A stretch of 64,000 bases of DNA from the NCBI RefSeq assembly GCF_947507565.1, contig NC_089186.1, positions 1,364,001-1,428,000 of the forward strand, given 5' to 3'. This document shows positions 1 to 10,962 of the stretch, piece after piece (within the stretch, counting starts at the first letter, position 1; the number at the start of each line of letters is the position of its first letter). The DNA comes from Oscarella lobularis. Its lineage: Eukaryota; Porifera; Homoscleromorpha; Homosclerophorida; Oscarellidae. The notes beneath the pieces are model-generated. The model saw only the letters and a list, made by a program, of their open reading frames with translations. It made no database searches and had not been told where the DNA came from. The position numbers and the translations under genes were made by a program.

Positions 1-964
1 ATCTCGTCAGACTCGACTACACGTGTGCGTGGAATCGTTTCTGAACGCTCATAGCCTTCTCCTGTAGGTATATTTACTTCAGAAATAAAAACATGATTTC
101 TCTTTCTTTATTAATAGCTATGCGTTTGTTCAATCAATATTGATATGATGGCAACAAAGAAGAAACGCGTGAGGATGTGTTTTAGTAGAGGGAGTAGTAA
201 TTTCAGGCTGGCTTTGATGTCTAGGAGACGTATAGTAAAGTCAGCGATGAGAGACGACTCGACAAGTGAAGAGAATGACGGATTGGTTTTGGCACGAAAT
301 TTTGTAGTGTAGCAGGCGCATAACACGAGCACGCGTCGTTTCGTTGCGCGGGTGGGCACCCTGGGAGAGCTTAGGTTAGATTAGATAGGTTAGATTAGGG
401 CACCGGCGGGGTGGTGCACCCCCGCGTGCGCTGCCGCCGCCATGGAGCACAGGGAGAGGTACAGACAATTTATTGAAATAAAGAAGAAAAAAATGACATG
501 GTTTCCCCTCTTGCGCGGGCAGTTTATTTGACGGGGTCATGCCCAGGACCCCGAAAGGAGCAGTTTTTGAACGGGTCTTGCTCAGGACCCTTTGGATGCA
601 GTTTTTTTTTCTTGGGAGGTCATGCCCAGGACCCCCGTTCCTACACAAAAGAATTAAATAAAGGAAGAGAAATGACAAAGAAGATATTACCTTCCAGATT
701 ATTTCGTCGTCTGACTCAGTTATGCCTATTTTTAAAAACTAAGTCTTCTATGGTACGCTATACTAAAAAATTAGTGAATCTACGTCATCTCCCATCCAAA
801 AATAGCCTTCTTATCACATTTGACTCAAATCCTCGCGTCGTCCTCCTGAGAACGTTAATTTCGTTATTGAATCAATAATTCGCCTCACCTTACCTGTTCG
901 TCTTTCGCCTGTTTCTGATTCTTCTTTCGTGGAGGAGCGCGTGGAATCGTCTCGCCTTCCCCAC
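1..964 (-). CDS. possible exons of an unrecognised gene
   Basis: Three short minus-strand stretches look like exons because each is preceded by an AG acceptor and two are followed by a good GT donor: 894-964 (donor GTAAGG), 691-738 (donor GTAATA) and 1-61 (runs off the window edge). Read in the open frame they give charged, low-complexity peptides, for example GEGETIPRAPPRKK in the first and EGYERSETIPRT in the last. The shared ETIPR motif suggests a repeated or duplicated exon. No domain is recognised and the pieces have not been proven to splice together. This may be the 3' part of a gene for a disordered protein, or chance. Confidence 0.2.
534..637. repeat. three degenerate copies of a ~20-bp GTCATGCCCAGGACCCC motif
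   Basis: Copies lie at about 534-553, 571-590 and 618-637, the first and last nearly identical and the middle one diverged. They have no coding signal. They may be remnants of a dispersed repeat; nothing more can be said from one locus. Confidence 0.4.
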
Positions 965-1499
965 CTAAAAACCAATAAAAATAAAAGCATACATATTTAT
1001 TTTGAATACGTACTTGGTTCCCATGACGTTCCACCGAGAAGTGACGCTCGACGCGTCGTCTTCAACTCTTCCTTATCATCGTCGATCGGAATCGTCGGAA
1101 TCCGACGAAGTGACGTCATCACCCGAATCATCTACTCCCTTTCCTATCCACCAAATATATTTAATTAAAAATCATATGACCTCAAATTCAATTTCAAAGA
1201 CGCACCCGTCGTGACGTCATGAGCGGCGGCAGAGGCGGTGGGCGGCGGAGGACGATTAAACAGCGCGCGAAATAAATTCCGGGAAGCCGGACTTCCTCTC
1301 CCTCTTCATTAGGCGACCATCCCACGTCCATACGCAACGAAATCGCAATAGAATCAATGCCCACTAACTATGCAATCGTTACTAGAGACTACCTTGGTTG
1401 AAGAAATGGGTCTCGCATCGACGATTGTAAACGATTTAGGAGAAGCAACGTCTCCTGCTACACACGTCAGAGACAATAGAAGCGTTAATCGTTATTTAT
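965..1499. other. non-coding stretch
   Basis: Only short open frames are present. The part 1020-1210 is rich in TCGTCGGA and GACGTCA-like words. No exon with convincing splice sites or similarity was recognised. It follows the 3' end of the PH-FYVE gene on the minus strand. Confidence 0.4.
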
Positions 1500-2622
1500 T
1501 TATATATTTATGAATTTGCCTGTGTTTGTTGATTTTTTCTCGAGCGAGTTGTGGCATTCGTTGCAGACACGTTCAAGACGTTCATCACCCGGTTTCGGCG
1601 TCTTGCCTTGAAAGACAACAAGATCGACTTTGTGACTCGAACACGTGGAGCAGACAACTTTGCCACAATTACGACACTGATGCTACAATAAGAAGATTAA
1701 TTATTATAATTGATTTTTAGGTATGTGTACCTTTCCATTGTATGATGAGAATTTCGCTTTTCGACAGACCATGCATTCCGTGACTTTTCCGTCTGGGACC
1801 CAAAAACAGCGCGAGTCACAAGTTGGATATTTTCATTTAATTAAAAAGATTTATGAGTTTTAATTAATTCTTGACCTTGGCCTTTTTGCGCTTTTGCCAT
1901 GAATTTTTTCAAATTCGATAGCCAATTGTTCTTGTCGCTCAAACTCGGCGCGAAAACGTGAAACGATTTATCGGTGTGATTAATTTGAAAAGCATCATCA
2001 GTACCTAGAAATAACCCAATAAATAAATAAATTGAACTTCATCTATTTTCCTACCCCAATGCTCATAGATTTGACTCATTCATGGAATAGACCTGAGGGC
2101 ATAAAATGACACTCAGATGAAACAGACATCTGATCCAAAGTGAGCACGTGTTGCTGAGCGTAATGACCACGTGACAATACCGTCCCATAAACCTATAAAG
2201 ACATTTTCAAAGAGAACTAAAATCGGGCCAAGCCCACTCGCTCTTTTCTTACCAAAACGTCGTTGAATAGGAAGAAGTGTCACGGCTTTGGACCGCGCGG
2301 TGACAGACTTTGAGTAGGGTTCCTTCGCGGACGAAAATTCGGCCCGGAACTAGGAGCGTCTGCCCGGAAATGCAAGCGCATCGATTTTTTTCCACGAATG
2401 GGGGCCCCCCGCGAGATACTTACGCATCCTACCTGGAAGCGGCCTTGTATTTCGGCGATTTTCGATTGGTTGAAATCGGATTCATTGAGCCGATAGGATT
2501 TCTTCCTGGAGGTGGGATTCGATGTGTTTGGCTCGTGTTTCCTCTCGATGAGGCCTCACCTTGCTGATGCGTACCTCTGTTGGCAGTTTGTCTTGTCTTC
2601 GCGTCGATTTCCGCTTGAACAT
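1500..2622 (-). CDS. PLEKHF: PH-FYVE protein, Phafin (PLEKHF)-like, with one frame break
   Basis: Seven exons can be spliced by eye: 2560-2622, 2433-2501, 2253-2359, 2093-2192, 1876-2004, 1731-1792 and 1500-1682. The product has the Phafin order: a short N-terminus, a PH domain (exons 3-5; VPGRIFVREGTLLKVC, FFLFNDVL and VYGTVLSRGHYAQQH match Phafin strand for strand) and a C-terminal FYVE zinc finger (CMVC, HQCRNCGKVVC, STC, RVCNEC) ending soon after it, as in Phafins. Family knowledge: Phafins bind PI3P on early endosomes and act in endosome fusion and autophagy. The usual WVPD at the FYVE start is reduced to D by the splice site. Exon 3 is odd: near 2280 the frame shifts (about +2 or -1 nt) between SR and HFFLFND, and its 107-nt length does not fit the flanking phases. 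It is either a sequencing or assembly indel, or a recent pseudogene; everything else is intact. Confidence 0.82.
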
Positions 2623-2767
2623 CGCCCTCTCTTGTATCAAAATCGAAAGAAAACACGAAGAAGCGAAATGAGCAAAAGCACGCTAAATAACCAGCATTGA
2701 TTCATTTAATTGAGAACACCGATTTTTCATGTTCCCTTCGCCTCGCTGAATTTCGTCTGCAACGCTT

Positions 2768-3092
2768 AAACTGGCCCATATAATTGCAGCCTCTTGAGCC
2801 TCTTGTTCTCCTTTGACTCCGATTTTAAAGTTTCACAGCCACCACAATAGGGCATTTAGAATTCTTTTGAATGAAAATTAGAAGGCACAAGATCAACTTT
2901 GTTATCATAACCTAACCTTAGCCTTCCAGATGCCTCTCTCAACCGTTCCAAATTGACTAAGATTAAATATTATTAATTAACCTACTACTATATTTTTTAA
3001 TAATATTAATATCCAGTTCCTAGTACTCCTTTGAGCTCAACTGAAGACCTTTCCAAAACGCGAAACTTTGCAGCAGTGAACTGGTCGTACAA
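2768..3092 (-). pseudogene. fragment of the RTK kinase N-lobe exons
   Basis: This stretch is a decayed copy of the RTK1 region 29530-29870. It matches the exons for MGQFNHRN and the VAVKTLKSE segment, the following intron and the next upstream exon, and even flanking intron words are shared. Small deletions relative to RTK1 remove the open frame. No signal, ectodomain or C-lobe exons lie nearby, so it is a dispersed genomic fragment with introns, not a retrocopy. Confidence 0.75.
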
Positions 3093-3366
3093 ATAATTCA
3101 AACACAAATTAGGCACTCGTGTGACAATCTTACGCGTTCTCCATAAAAGAATACATCGATTCGGTTAGTTTTGGTTCGTTGAAATACAATTGTGTCAATG
3201 GGACTTCTTAATAATGTCGTGAATGAGAGGTTTTGCTCTTGTTTCCCCTCAGAAGGCCTCACCTTGTGGCGTGTGAGAACACCGATTGTCGTTTCCATTC
3301 AATTTCGTCTCCAAAAGATTAACAATAACATACAAAAATATTACACAAAAAGTTCTGTAACGTCCA

Positions 3367-3368
<2 letters not shown>

Positions 3369-3417
<49 letters not shown>
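3369..3417. repeat. (GCCA)n microsatellite
   Basis: An almost perfect run of GCCA tetranucleotides lies just 3' of the death-domain exon of Roco A. A shorter run (6411-6439) sits at the same place behind Roco B, which shows that the two 3' flanks are duplicates. Confidence 0.95.
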
Positions 3418-3467
3418 ATGTCAGTCAGCCACTCAGAAACAAAACAAAAAAATAGAAAAGACGATAT

Positions 3468-5643
3468 CTACTTACGGCCACACAGTGATTCATATTTTGA
3501 TTTGATTGCCCTTCGGTTCACTTTAAACTCTTCAAACCATCCAAGAACCTGGCCCACTGTGGGTGATTCTGTTCTATTCCACAATTTCAACACTTCCATC
3601 ATACGAGCGTTGTTGTGACCAATGTGCTCGCGAATGTAGTGAAGATCGTCTGAGCTGATAAGAAAAGCTCCAATATTTTCCCATAAGGATCCACAGGCTC
3701 TGATTAGCTGATCTGACACGGGAGCATCATCGGCGGGAAAAGAATCTAAAAGCAGGCAATTAGAGGTAACTAGAAAGAGGTCAAAAAAAAGGCATACCTG
3801 AAACGAAATCGCATGTGATCCCTAAATCTCTGACAGAAGAACGATGACGACTTTCCGGTCGAGTGGAAACCACAAGGTCATCGAGAGCCTTTTCCGGACG
3901 AACCGTTTCTCGTTGAAGAACGGAAAATCGAGCGGCGTCCTATTAATTAAAACAAATACATAAGGTAACTGAATCAAAGTGATGATGACGTACGTAATGC
4001 TGTCGAAGGAGAGCTCTTGTTTCACCATTCCTTGCCACCTGATGAGGCGTCTTTCCGTCCTGAAATTCACGTTTATAGAGTCTCTCTAATTTACAAGAAA
4101 ATCACGTCACCTGATCTTGACACGTGATTTCAACACCCTTCTTAATCGATTAATAGATCAATAACTGATGCGTCTATGCTTGAAAAGCTTTCTGCAACAA
4201 TATGCTGCATTTTTTTGTTCTACAAAGATTCGAATAGAGAACGATTGAGAAATGAGAATTCTGACTAACCTTATTTCTGAAAGAGACATCAGCTCCTAAT
4301 TCAATTAGTTGCTGAATGACAAGGAAAGAAGGATGTTCCTCACATGCGTACAATAAGGGTGTCCTTCCCTCCTAAAAATAGGACTAACAAACAAAAATGC
4401 AAAATATCGTAAGAATGCGACCTTATCAACAGAATTGATATTAATGCCTTTCTCAATGACAAGATATCGAAGAACATCTTTCACTTCGTCATCTTCACAC
4501 TTTGAGGAGTTATAGGTGGCATGAAACAAAGCCGTGTTTCCTTTCTGAATAAAAAAGACGGCGATTTGTTGAATTTTTAGCAAATAAACTACATCTCACG
4601 TAATCTTTTGCTTGACAGTTTGCTCCTTTTTCAACCAAGTAGCGAACTTTCGCTGAACGATTGATGGAACTTTTACACGCCCACATAAAAGGCGTTTGCC
4701 CACTCTGAAGATGAAATAAGAATAAAAGTATCACAAGTGACATCTTCTAACCCTGTCGAAGCTACTGATATCAGCCTTGTGTTCCACAAGCCATTTCATT
4801 CCAAAAATGCTTTCACTGGAGCAGGCAGGATGCAGAGGAGTGAACCCATACTATTACAAATATTTCACATGTAGCAAAAAAGGACATTATGTATCACCTT
4901 TTCTTCAATAGCATTGACACTCAATCCTTTTTCATTAAAAAGATAATTAAAAATCTCGTTTGTTTTTTCAGATGACGAAAATGGATTCCCAGCTCCCCAA
5001 ACCTATAAATCAAAGTTATTGTTGCCAGAGGGTTGATATCAGTTCTGTTACAATATCCAATGGTGACAAAATGTAGCCATGTTCTTCGAGACAGACCATT
5101 TTCTTCATTGTGTCAACGGAACTTTCACAGGCCAGAGAATATGGCGTAAGTCCCATCTAAAAAAGAGTGATGAGTGAAACCATATGAAATCAATTCCAAG
5201 TCATACCAAGGCTTTCACATTGATATTTGCACCGTGATTGACGAGCTATTCAACGCCAAAAATATTTCCCCACCCACACGCACAGTGAAGTGGGCGGAGT
5301 CTATCCTGCATCCACGCATCAATTAATTTACCAATCCAAAACGCATTCATACCCCTTCTAATTCCTTTCCAATGTCTTGATTCTTTTGCACAATGGCATA
5401 ACTGAGCCAATCATCGGCTTCCTCCGCCGAATCAAACTCTCTTCCCGCCACATAGTGAAATAATGAAGACAAAAAGATGTACTAACGAAAAGGAGAATAC
5501 AATATTGTGCAGCGATGAAAAACGCGACCATTCCATACCTGCTCAGATCGAAATCCTTTTTCTGTAGAAAGAAAACTCTTCAATTCATCTTCATCTTCCT
5601 TCGCGAGTATCTTGATCAATCTTGTGATCGCGGACGGGATCAT
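3468..5643 (-). CDS. Roco A: ankyrin-death domain protein that has lost Roc-COR
   Basis: Exon 1 (5539-5643) starts at MIPSAITRL and carries the family N-terminus DELKSFLSTEKGFRSEQ. I prefer this ATG to the in-frame one at 5679 because TGTTGTTGGCAG just upstream looks like a 3' splice site, conserved in copies B and D. Exon 2 (~5354-5480) holds the conserved AGREFDSAEEADDWLSY block. About nine ankyrin exons follow (for example VLRYLVIEKGININSV). The sister genes then have ~1.6 kb of Roc and COR, but here ETVRP is joined directly to EKALDDL inside one open exon (~3800-3945). The last exon (3468-~3745) is a complete death domain (WENIGAFL to YESLCG). Either the TAG at 3468 is the stop, or GTAAGTAG is a donor to an unseen exon. 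Predicted role: an adaptor that binds through ankyrin and death domains without GTPase control. Confidence 0.8.
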
Positions 5644-6060
5644 TCTGGGAGTGCGTTTCTGCCAACAACAATCAGCCAACTAATTAATGAATAACAACGT
5701 TTTTCGTCGTGAGTCGGTGATTCTACGAATTCGTTTTCGGTTCATTCGATCACACTACTCAGCCTCGACATAAACGTCCGTCGATGTCTTCTTGCGGCGA
5801 AGGAGATGAACGAAGCTTCAGCGACAAAGAGTAACAAACGCATGCGCACTCGGCTTACTGAATCTCATGTGGAGGTGACGTCACAGATCTGGAAAAAAAA
5901 TTAATTACACAATTCAAAACTACATGAATGTAATTATTACCAATTCGTCTTTTCCTTCGCATCCATTCAGTCTGAAGGAAAAGATTCAACTTACTTATTT
6001 ACTTATTTTCGGTTATTAGCGTTAGTGCGGGGATAATAGAAAAACATCTCAAGTCGCAAG

Positions 6061-6331
6061 TCACGCGTAAAACTTCCAACTTCTTAATTCATTCACTTTC
6101 GACAGCCCCGAAGCGCCGCAATTGCACGAAATCTTACTTCCTTCCGTTTCAAACTCAAACTTGTAATCGTACGTCAACTAGAAAAAGAGAGCTTTACCCT
6201 CCCGCTCGGTATAGAAGATGCAAAGCAGAGAGAAATACCTCTTCGCCTTTCTTGATGAAACGCTTCGAAATAATAATAATCTTCCTAACGACTTCGGCGA
6301 CGCAATTGGGATCGCACGAATGATTGATTTA
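6061..6331 (-). pseudogene. 3' fragment of a KMT2 (MLL/trithorax)-type SET domain gene
   Basis: Two exons are separated by a 58-bp intron. They read NHSCDPNCVAEVV, IIISKRFIKKGEE and then LTYDYKFEFETEGSK, ISCNCGA. These are the NHSC motif, the ELTYDY motif and the start of the post-SET cysteines, closest in wording to the KMT2A-D family (histone H3K4 methyltransferases). The expected C-terminal CRKxxN is out of frame by one base (TGTCGAAAG can be seen), so the copy has decayed. The N-terminal half of SET and all other KMT2 domains are missing. The fragment sits between Roco A and Roco B and was probably captured during duplication of this region. Confidence 0.75.
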
Positions 6332-6410
6332 TTTAATTGAGCACCTCACCGAATCTCGTCTCTTAAAGATAAACAACGACATAAAAATTTTTACATGCAA
6401 CGTCCAAGAC

Positions 6411-6439
6411 AGCCAGCCAGCCAGCCAGCCAGCCAGCCA
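6411..6439. repeat. (GCCA)n microsatellite
   Basis: A short perfect GCCA run 3' of Roco B, at the position matching the longer run behind Roco A. Confidence 0.9.
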
Positions 6440-6474
6440 CTCAAAAAAATTAAGAAAACAAAAAAAGACGAGTT

Positions 6475-9400
6475 CTACTTACTCCCACACAGCGATTCAA
6501 ATTTCAATATGATTGCCCTTCGATTAACTTCAAACAGCTCAAATAATCTTAGAAGCTGACCCACTGTAGGTGATTTTGCAGTGTTCCACAATTTCAACAC
6601 TTTGACCATACGAGAAAAGTCGTGACGAATTTGTTCGCGAATATATTGAAGATCATTATCATCAATATGTAGAGAGGAGCCAAGATTTTCCCACAATGAA
6701 CCCTTGACGTGAGCGCAGGCTGTGATCAGATCGTCTGATAACGGAGCATCATCAGGGGGAAAAGTACCTGAATAAAATAATTTTTAAAAAGAAAAGGTAC
6801 TCAAAAAATGAATACCCGAAGCAAAACCGGATAGAACCACTAAGTCTCTGACCGATGAACGATGACGTCTTTCAGGGCGAGCGGAAAACAAGAGGTGATC
6901 GAGAGCCTTTTCATTGACTTTCTTATCAACTTCACTTGACGAATAAATAGCAGGATCTTCGTTGAGTTGCTGAAGATGAGAACTGTCTAAATAGAACCAG
7001 TTGAGAATAACTCCCGGACTTCGTTCGTCGCACGCTTCAGCGATCAGCAACTTCAGTTCCTTGAAGAATTTTCTCGTCTCGGCCTCGCAGCTGATTTTGC
7101 TTGACCAACGAAGAATGACGTCAATGCAATGACGTCCCTTTTTCATTCCAAATTGGATTAGACACTCGATTACTTTACTGTCGACGATCCTAACTAATTT
7201 GATGCCGTTCTTCCAAAGCTCTTCACTTGTGTCCGTCAGACGAGAGCAACGACATTGAAGAATGACGAACGACGACGGTGAGATAATATCAATCGGTTTA
7301 TCGCACTCGTATCGTTGGCCACGATACACGTCCAGCTCCAAATCTTTAACCCAGGCGGCAGGAGGAATTGAATCATCGAGAAGAGCGGGAATCTGATACA
7401 TTCTGGGAGCGTCTTCCAGCTCAATGCACAGATCCAAATAGCGAAGAACCTCAATTGCAACGTTAGCCTTCACAACGAATGCAGATGGACGGCCCTTGTA
7501 TATGAGGTCGTCTTCAAATGCCGTCAGAGCCGATTCAATGTCGCCCTTTGAAGCCTTTCCCGATTTCCCCGTCTGCATGGCGACTGGGAACCAGGGTGGA
7601 GCCAAAAGAGGACCGATAACATTATGACAAAGCCACTGAGGTCGAACACAGATGCAACGACCCAGATTAATAATCTATATGAACATATTGTTAATTACTT
7701 CAAAGCAAATACTAATCGCTTACTAATCCGGAAGAGTCAAGATATTCGACGGCAACTTTTTTCTCGTCCTCGTTTAGAACGAGTTTGACCTCTTGAGCAA
7801 TCCACTTGTGGAATTCTTCAGTTGTCAGAAAATAGGCCAATGGATGTTCTCTCTCTTCATCCGGAATAGAGAGATGCTTCTCAATTTCGTGGCACAATTT
7901 TGGAATGCCATCCGCAGCCTGTGAAAACAAAAATGTGGCAAAAAATCATTATTAGATTATTCTGTTATTACCTCTAGCATTTTTTCACGAATTTTCTTGA
8001 GTTTCTGACGACAATCGTCCATGCGAACCGAAGTGCTCTTACTGCAATCCATTTCAATCACGTGACCAAGTTCAATATTGAACGTATTGCCAAATAGTTT
8101 CTGAAGCTCTCTGGCGACTCGTTTCATCTTGAAACACACTTCGATTCCCCTCTTTTCTTCAAAACCGATTAAATTGAATATTATCATAAATGGAATGAGC
8201 GACGTCACGTGAGACAGAGGCGTTCTTAATGAAGCCTTGGCAAACGCGCACCAGAATTGGCCTTCTTCTAGAAGGCCCTTTTCTGACGTCATTTCGTCTC
8301 CCTTTCGAATGGGAAGAATGAGATTGAACATTGTATTGGACTTCTGAAAGAAGAGCCCATGTGCGCTGTGGAATGTGGGTTGGGCACCAAAGTCCCACCA
8401 CGACCCTTTGCCAACTTTCTCATTTTCACAATTATGGATATCAACACCGGGTGTGCGATCGTTTTCTTTTGGCGGGGATTGATTGAGTTGCAGAAGCGAA
8501 TTCACGTACGTCGTCTTTCCCGCCATTTCTCTTCCAACTACGCACGATTTAATTGAATCCGGACGAACCGTTTCTCGTTGAAGAACGGAAAATCGGGCAG
8601 CGTCCTATTAAAAGAAATGCATAAGGGAACTGAATCAAAATGATGACGTACGTAATGCTGTCGAAGGAGAGACCTCCGTTCACCGTCTTCGGCCACCTGA
8701 TAAGGCGTGTTTCCTTCCTTAAATTCACGTTACAGATACTCTTTAATATACAAAAAACACGTCACCTCATCTTGACACGTGACGTCAACACCAATCCTAA
8801 TCAACAGATCAATGGTTGACTTGTCTACCGTTGAATAGCTCATTGCAACCTTATGCAATGCATTTTGTTTGTTCTACAAAGATCTGAATAGAGAACAAGT
8901 GAGGAATAAACATTCTGACTAACCTCATCTTGGACAAAAACATCCGCTCCTAATTCAATTAGTTGTTCAATGACGAAAACAGTAGGATGCTCCTCACAGG
9001 CGTCCAATAAGGGTGTCATTCCCTCCTAAAAATAGAATATTCAAACAAGAATGCAAAATATCGTAAGACTAAAGCCACGCGTGCCAGGCCCTTCTCCTCT
9101 GATCCCGGATAAATTCGGGGAGGAGAAGGGCTTGGTAGCTGAAAATCACGTGATCACCCCCTTTTGGGGGCAGCGATCGGTCATGTGGCCGATTAAGATA
9201 CTCTCGATCGCACCAAGTCATTACCTTCATTCACCGCGAGGTGAGAAATTGCCTAGTAATTGGCCATTTTCTGCTGATAGCTCAGCTGTTCGTCGCCAAT
9301 AAGGCCCAGAAACTACTAGAACTTGCCATCTAGATTGGCACGGGCAGTTTTGACCGCTATTCCCTTCAGGTCAGCGGCCAGCAAATATAATTGGCTTTTT

Positions 9401-10962
9401 ACACATAGCAGGTGATTATTTAATTCTCACCCCAACGTTGCACCACTATCTATAGATTTGGTGGTTTAGAACTGCTCTGGCCAAACAATTCACTCTACAA
9501 AACTGTTTGCAGTGTTCATGGCGCCCTATAAGCGAGGAACAACAAAGCTATCAAGGACGGCAATTTCTCGCCTTGACGTGATTCGGTGAATGAGGGTAAT
9601 GACTTGGTGCCATCAGAGTATCTTAATCGGCCACATGACCGACCGCTGCCCCCAAAAAGGAGCGATCACGTGATTTTCAGCTTCCCGAGTTTATCCGGGA
9701 TCAGAGGAGAAAGTAAGAATACAGTACCTCATCCACAGAATTGATATCAATGCCTTTCTCAATTACAAGATATCGAAGAACATCTTTCACTTCGTCATCT
9801 TCACACTCATAAGATGTGGTGGCATAAAACAAAGCTGTCTGTCCAATCTGAATAAGAAACCGGCGATTTGTTGATTGAAGTTGTAGCAAATAAAAAACCA
9901 TCTCACGTCATCTTTTGCTTGACAGTTGGCTCCTTTTCCATCCAAGTAGCGAACTTTCGCTGAACGATTGATGGGACCTTCACACGCCAACATAAAAGGC
10001 GTTTGGCCGGCCTGAAGATCAAAAAAAGAATGAAAGTATCACAAGTGAAATATTCTAACCTTGGTGACGCTATTGATATCAGCGTTGTGTTCTAAAAGCC
10101 ATTTCATTCCAAAAATGCTTCCAAAAATGCAGGCACCATGCAGAGGAGTCCACCCATGCTATTAATAATATTGCACATGTAGCAAACAAAAGCACATTAT
10201 ATATCACCTTTTCTTCAATAGCATCAACGCTCAAACCATCTTTATTAACAAAATAATAAAATATTTCGTCAGCTTTTTCAGACGACGAAAATTGATTGAA
10301 AGCTGCCGAAACCTATCAATCAAGAGTTACTGTTGACATAGGTTTGCTATCAAATCTGTTACAATATCGGATGATGACAAAATGTAGCCACGTTCTTTGA
10401 GATAGACTAATTTCTCCATTGTGTCAACAGAACTTTCACAGGCATGAGAATATGTCGTACGTCCATCCTAAAAAAGGGTGATGAGTGGAAACCATACGAA
10501 ATAAATTCCAAGTCATACAAAGTCTTTCACGTTGATATTTGCACCGTGACTGACGAGCCATTGAACGCCAAAAATATTTCCCCACTTGCACGCACAATGA
10601 AGTGGGCGGAATTTAAACTCCATCAACGCATCAATTAATTTACCAATCCAAAAACGTAATCATACCACTCCGGATTGCTTTTCAATATCTTCATACTGTT
10701 GCGCAATCGCATAACTGAGCCACTCCTCGGCTTCCTCCGCCGTCTCAAACTCTCTTCCCGCCACATAGTGAACTAATGACATTGACATGCCATGATCTTC
10801 ATACTAACGAAAAAAATACAATGGTGTGCAGCGATAAAAAATGCAACCATTCCATACCTGTTTAGATCGAAATCCTTTTTCTGCAGAAAGAAAACTCTTC
10901 AGTTCATCAGCATTTTCCTCCTCGAGTATCGCGGCCAATCGTTCGATAACGGGCGAGATCAT
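6475..10962 (-). CDS. Roco B: ANK-Roc-COR-Death protein (DAPK-like, no kinase)
   Basis: Exon 1 starts at MISPVIERL (10962) with DELKSFLSAEKGFRSKQ. The AGREF block lies near 10680-10760, followed by about nine ankyrin exons down to ~8700. The Roc exon (~7970-8600) has the P-loop GREMAGKTT, switch I DRTPGV, a G3-like WDFGAQ and a G4-like FNLIG. COR follows in two exons (7712-7930, and 6830-~7680 with RPQWLCHNVIGPLLAPPWFP and YRGQRYEC). The last exon is a death domain (WENLGSSL to FESLCG). The order equals DAPK1 without kinase: DAPK1 has kinase, ankyrin, Roc-COR and death. No kinase exon lies upstream before the next gene. Predicted role: an intracellular GTP-binding scaffold signalling by death-domain contacts. 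One ankyrin intron carries a 644-bp foldback element. Confidence 0.87.
9069..9712. mobile_element. foldback (inverted-repeat) element in an intron of Roco B
   Basis: The left part (9094-9290) and the right part (9545-9712) are imperfect inverted copies of each other, sharing TCTCCTCTGATCCCGGATAA, CACGTGATC and GTCATGTGGCCGATTAAGAT. Length is about 644 bp with no coding capacity. The homologous intron in Roco A lacks it and reads ATCGTAAGAATGC. The filled site has GTAAGA on both sides (9063-9068 and 9713-9718), consistent with a ~6-bp target duplication. It is a non-autonomous DNA element of unassigned superfamily. Confidence 0.8.

Noticed and set aside
369-397. Telomere-like GGTTAGATTAGATAGGTTAG
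   Set aside because: Only a few irregular units inside a GC-rich stretch; too short and imperfect to be an interstitial telomere array.
498-878. 126-codon plus-strand frame
   Set aside because: It contains the GTCATGCCCAGGACCCC repeats and a poly-T run, has no recognisable motif, and the opposite strand has better splice-like sites.
3369-3417. CRISPR-like short repeats
   Set aside because: Simple GCCA microsatellite without spacers, in an animal genome.
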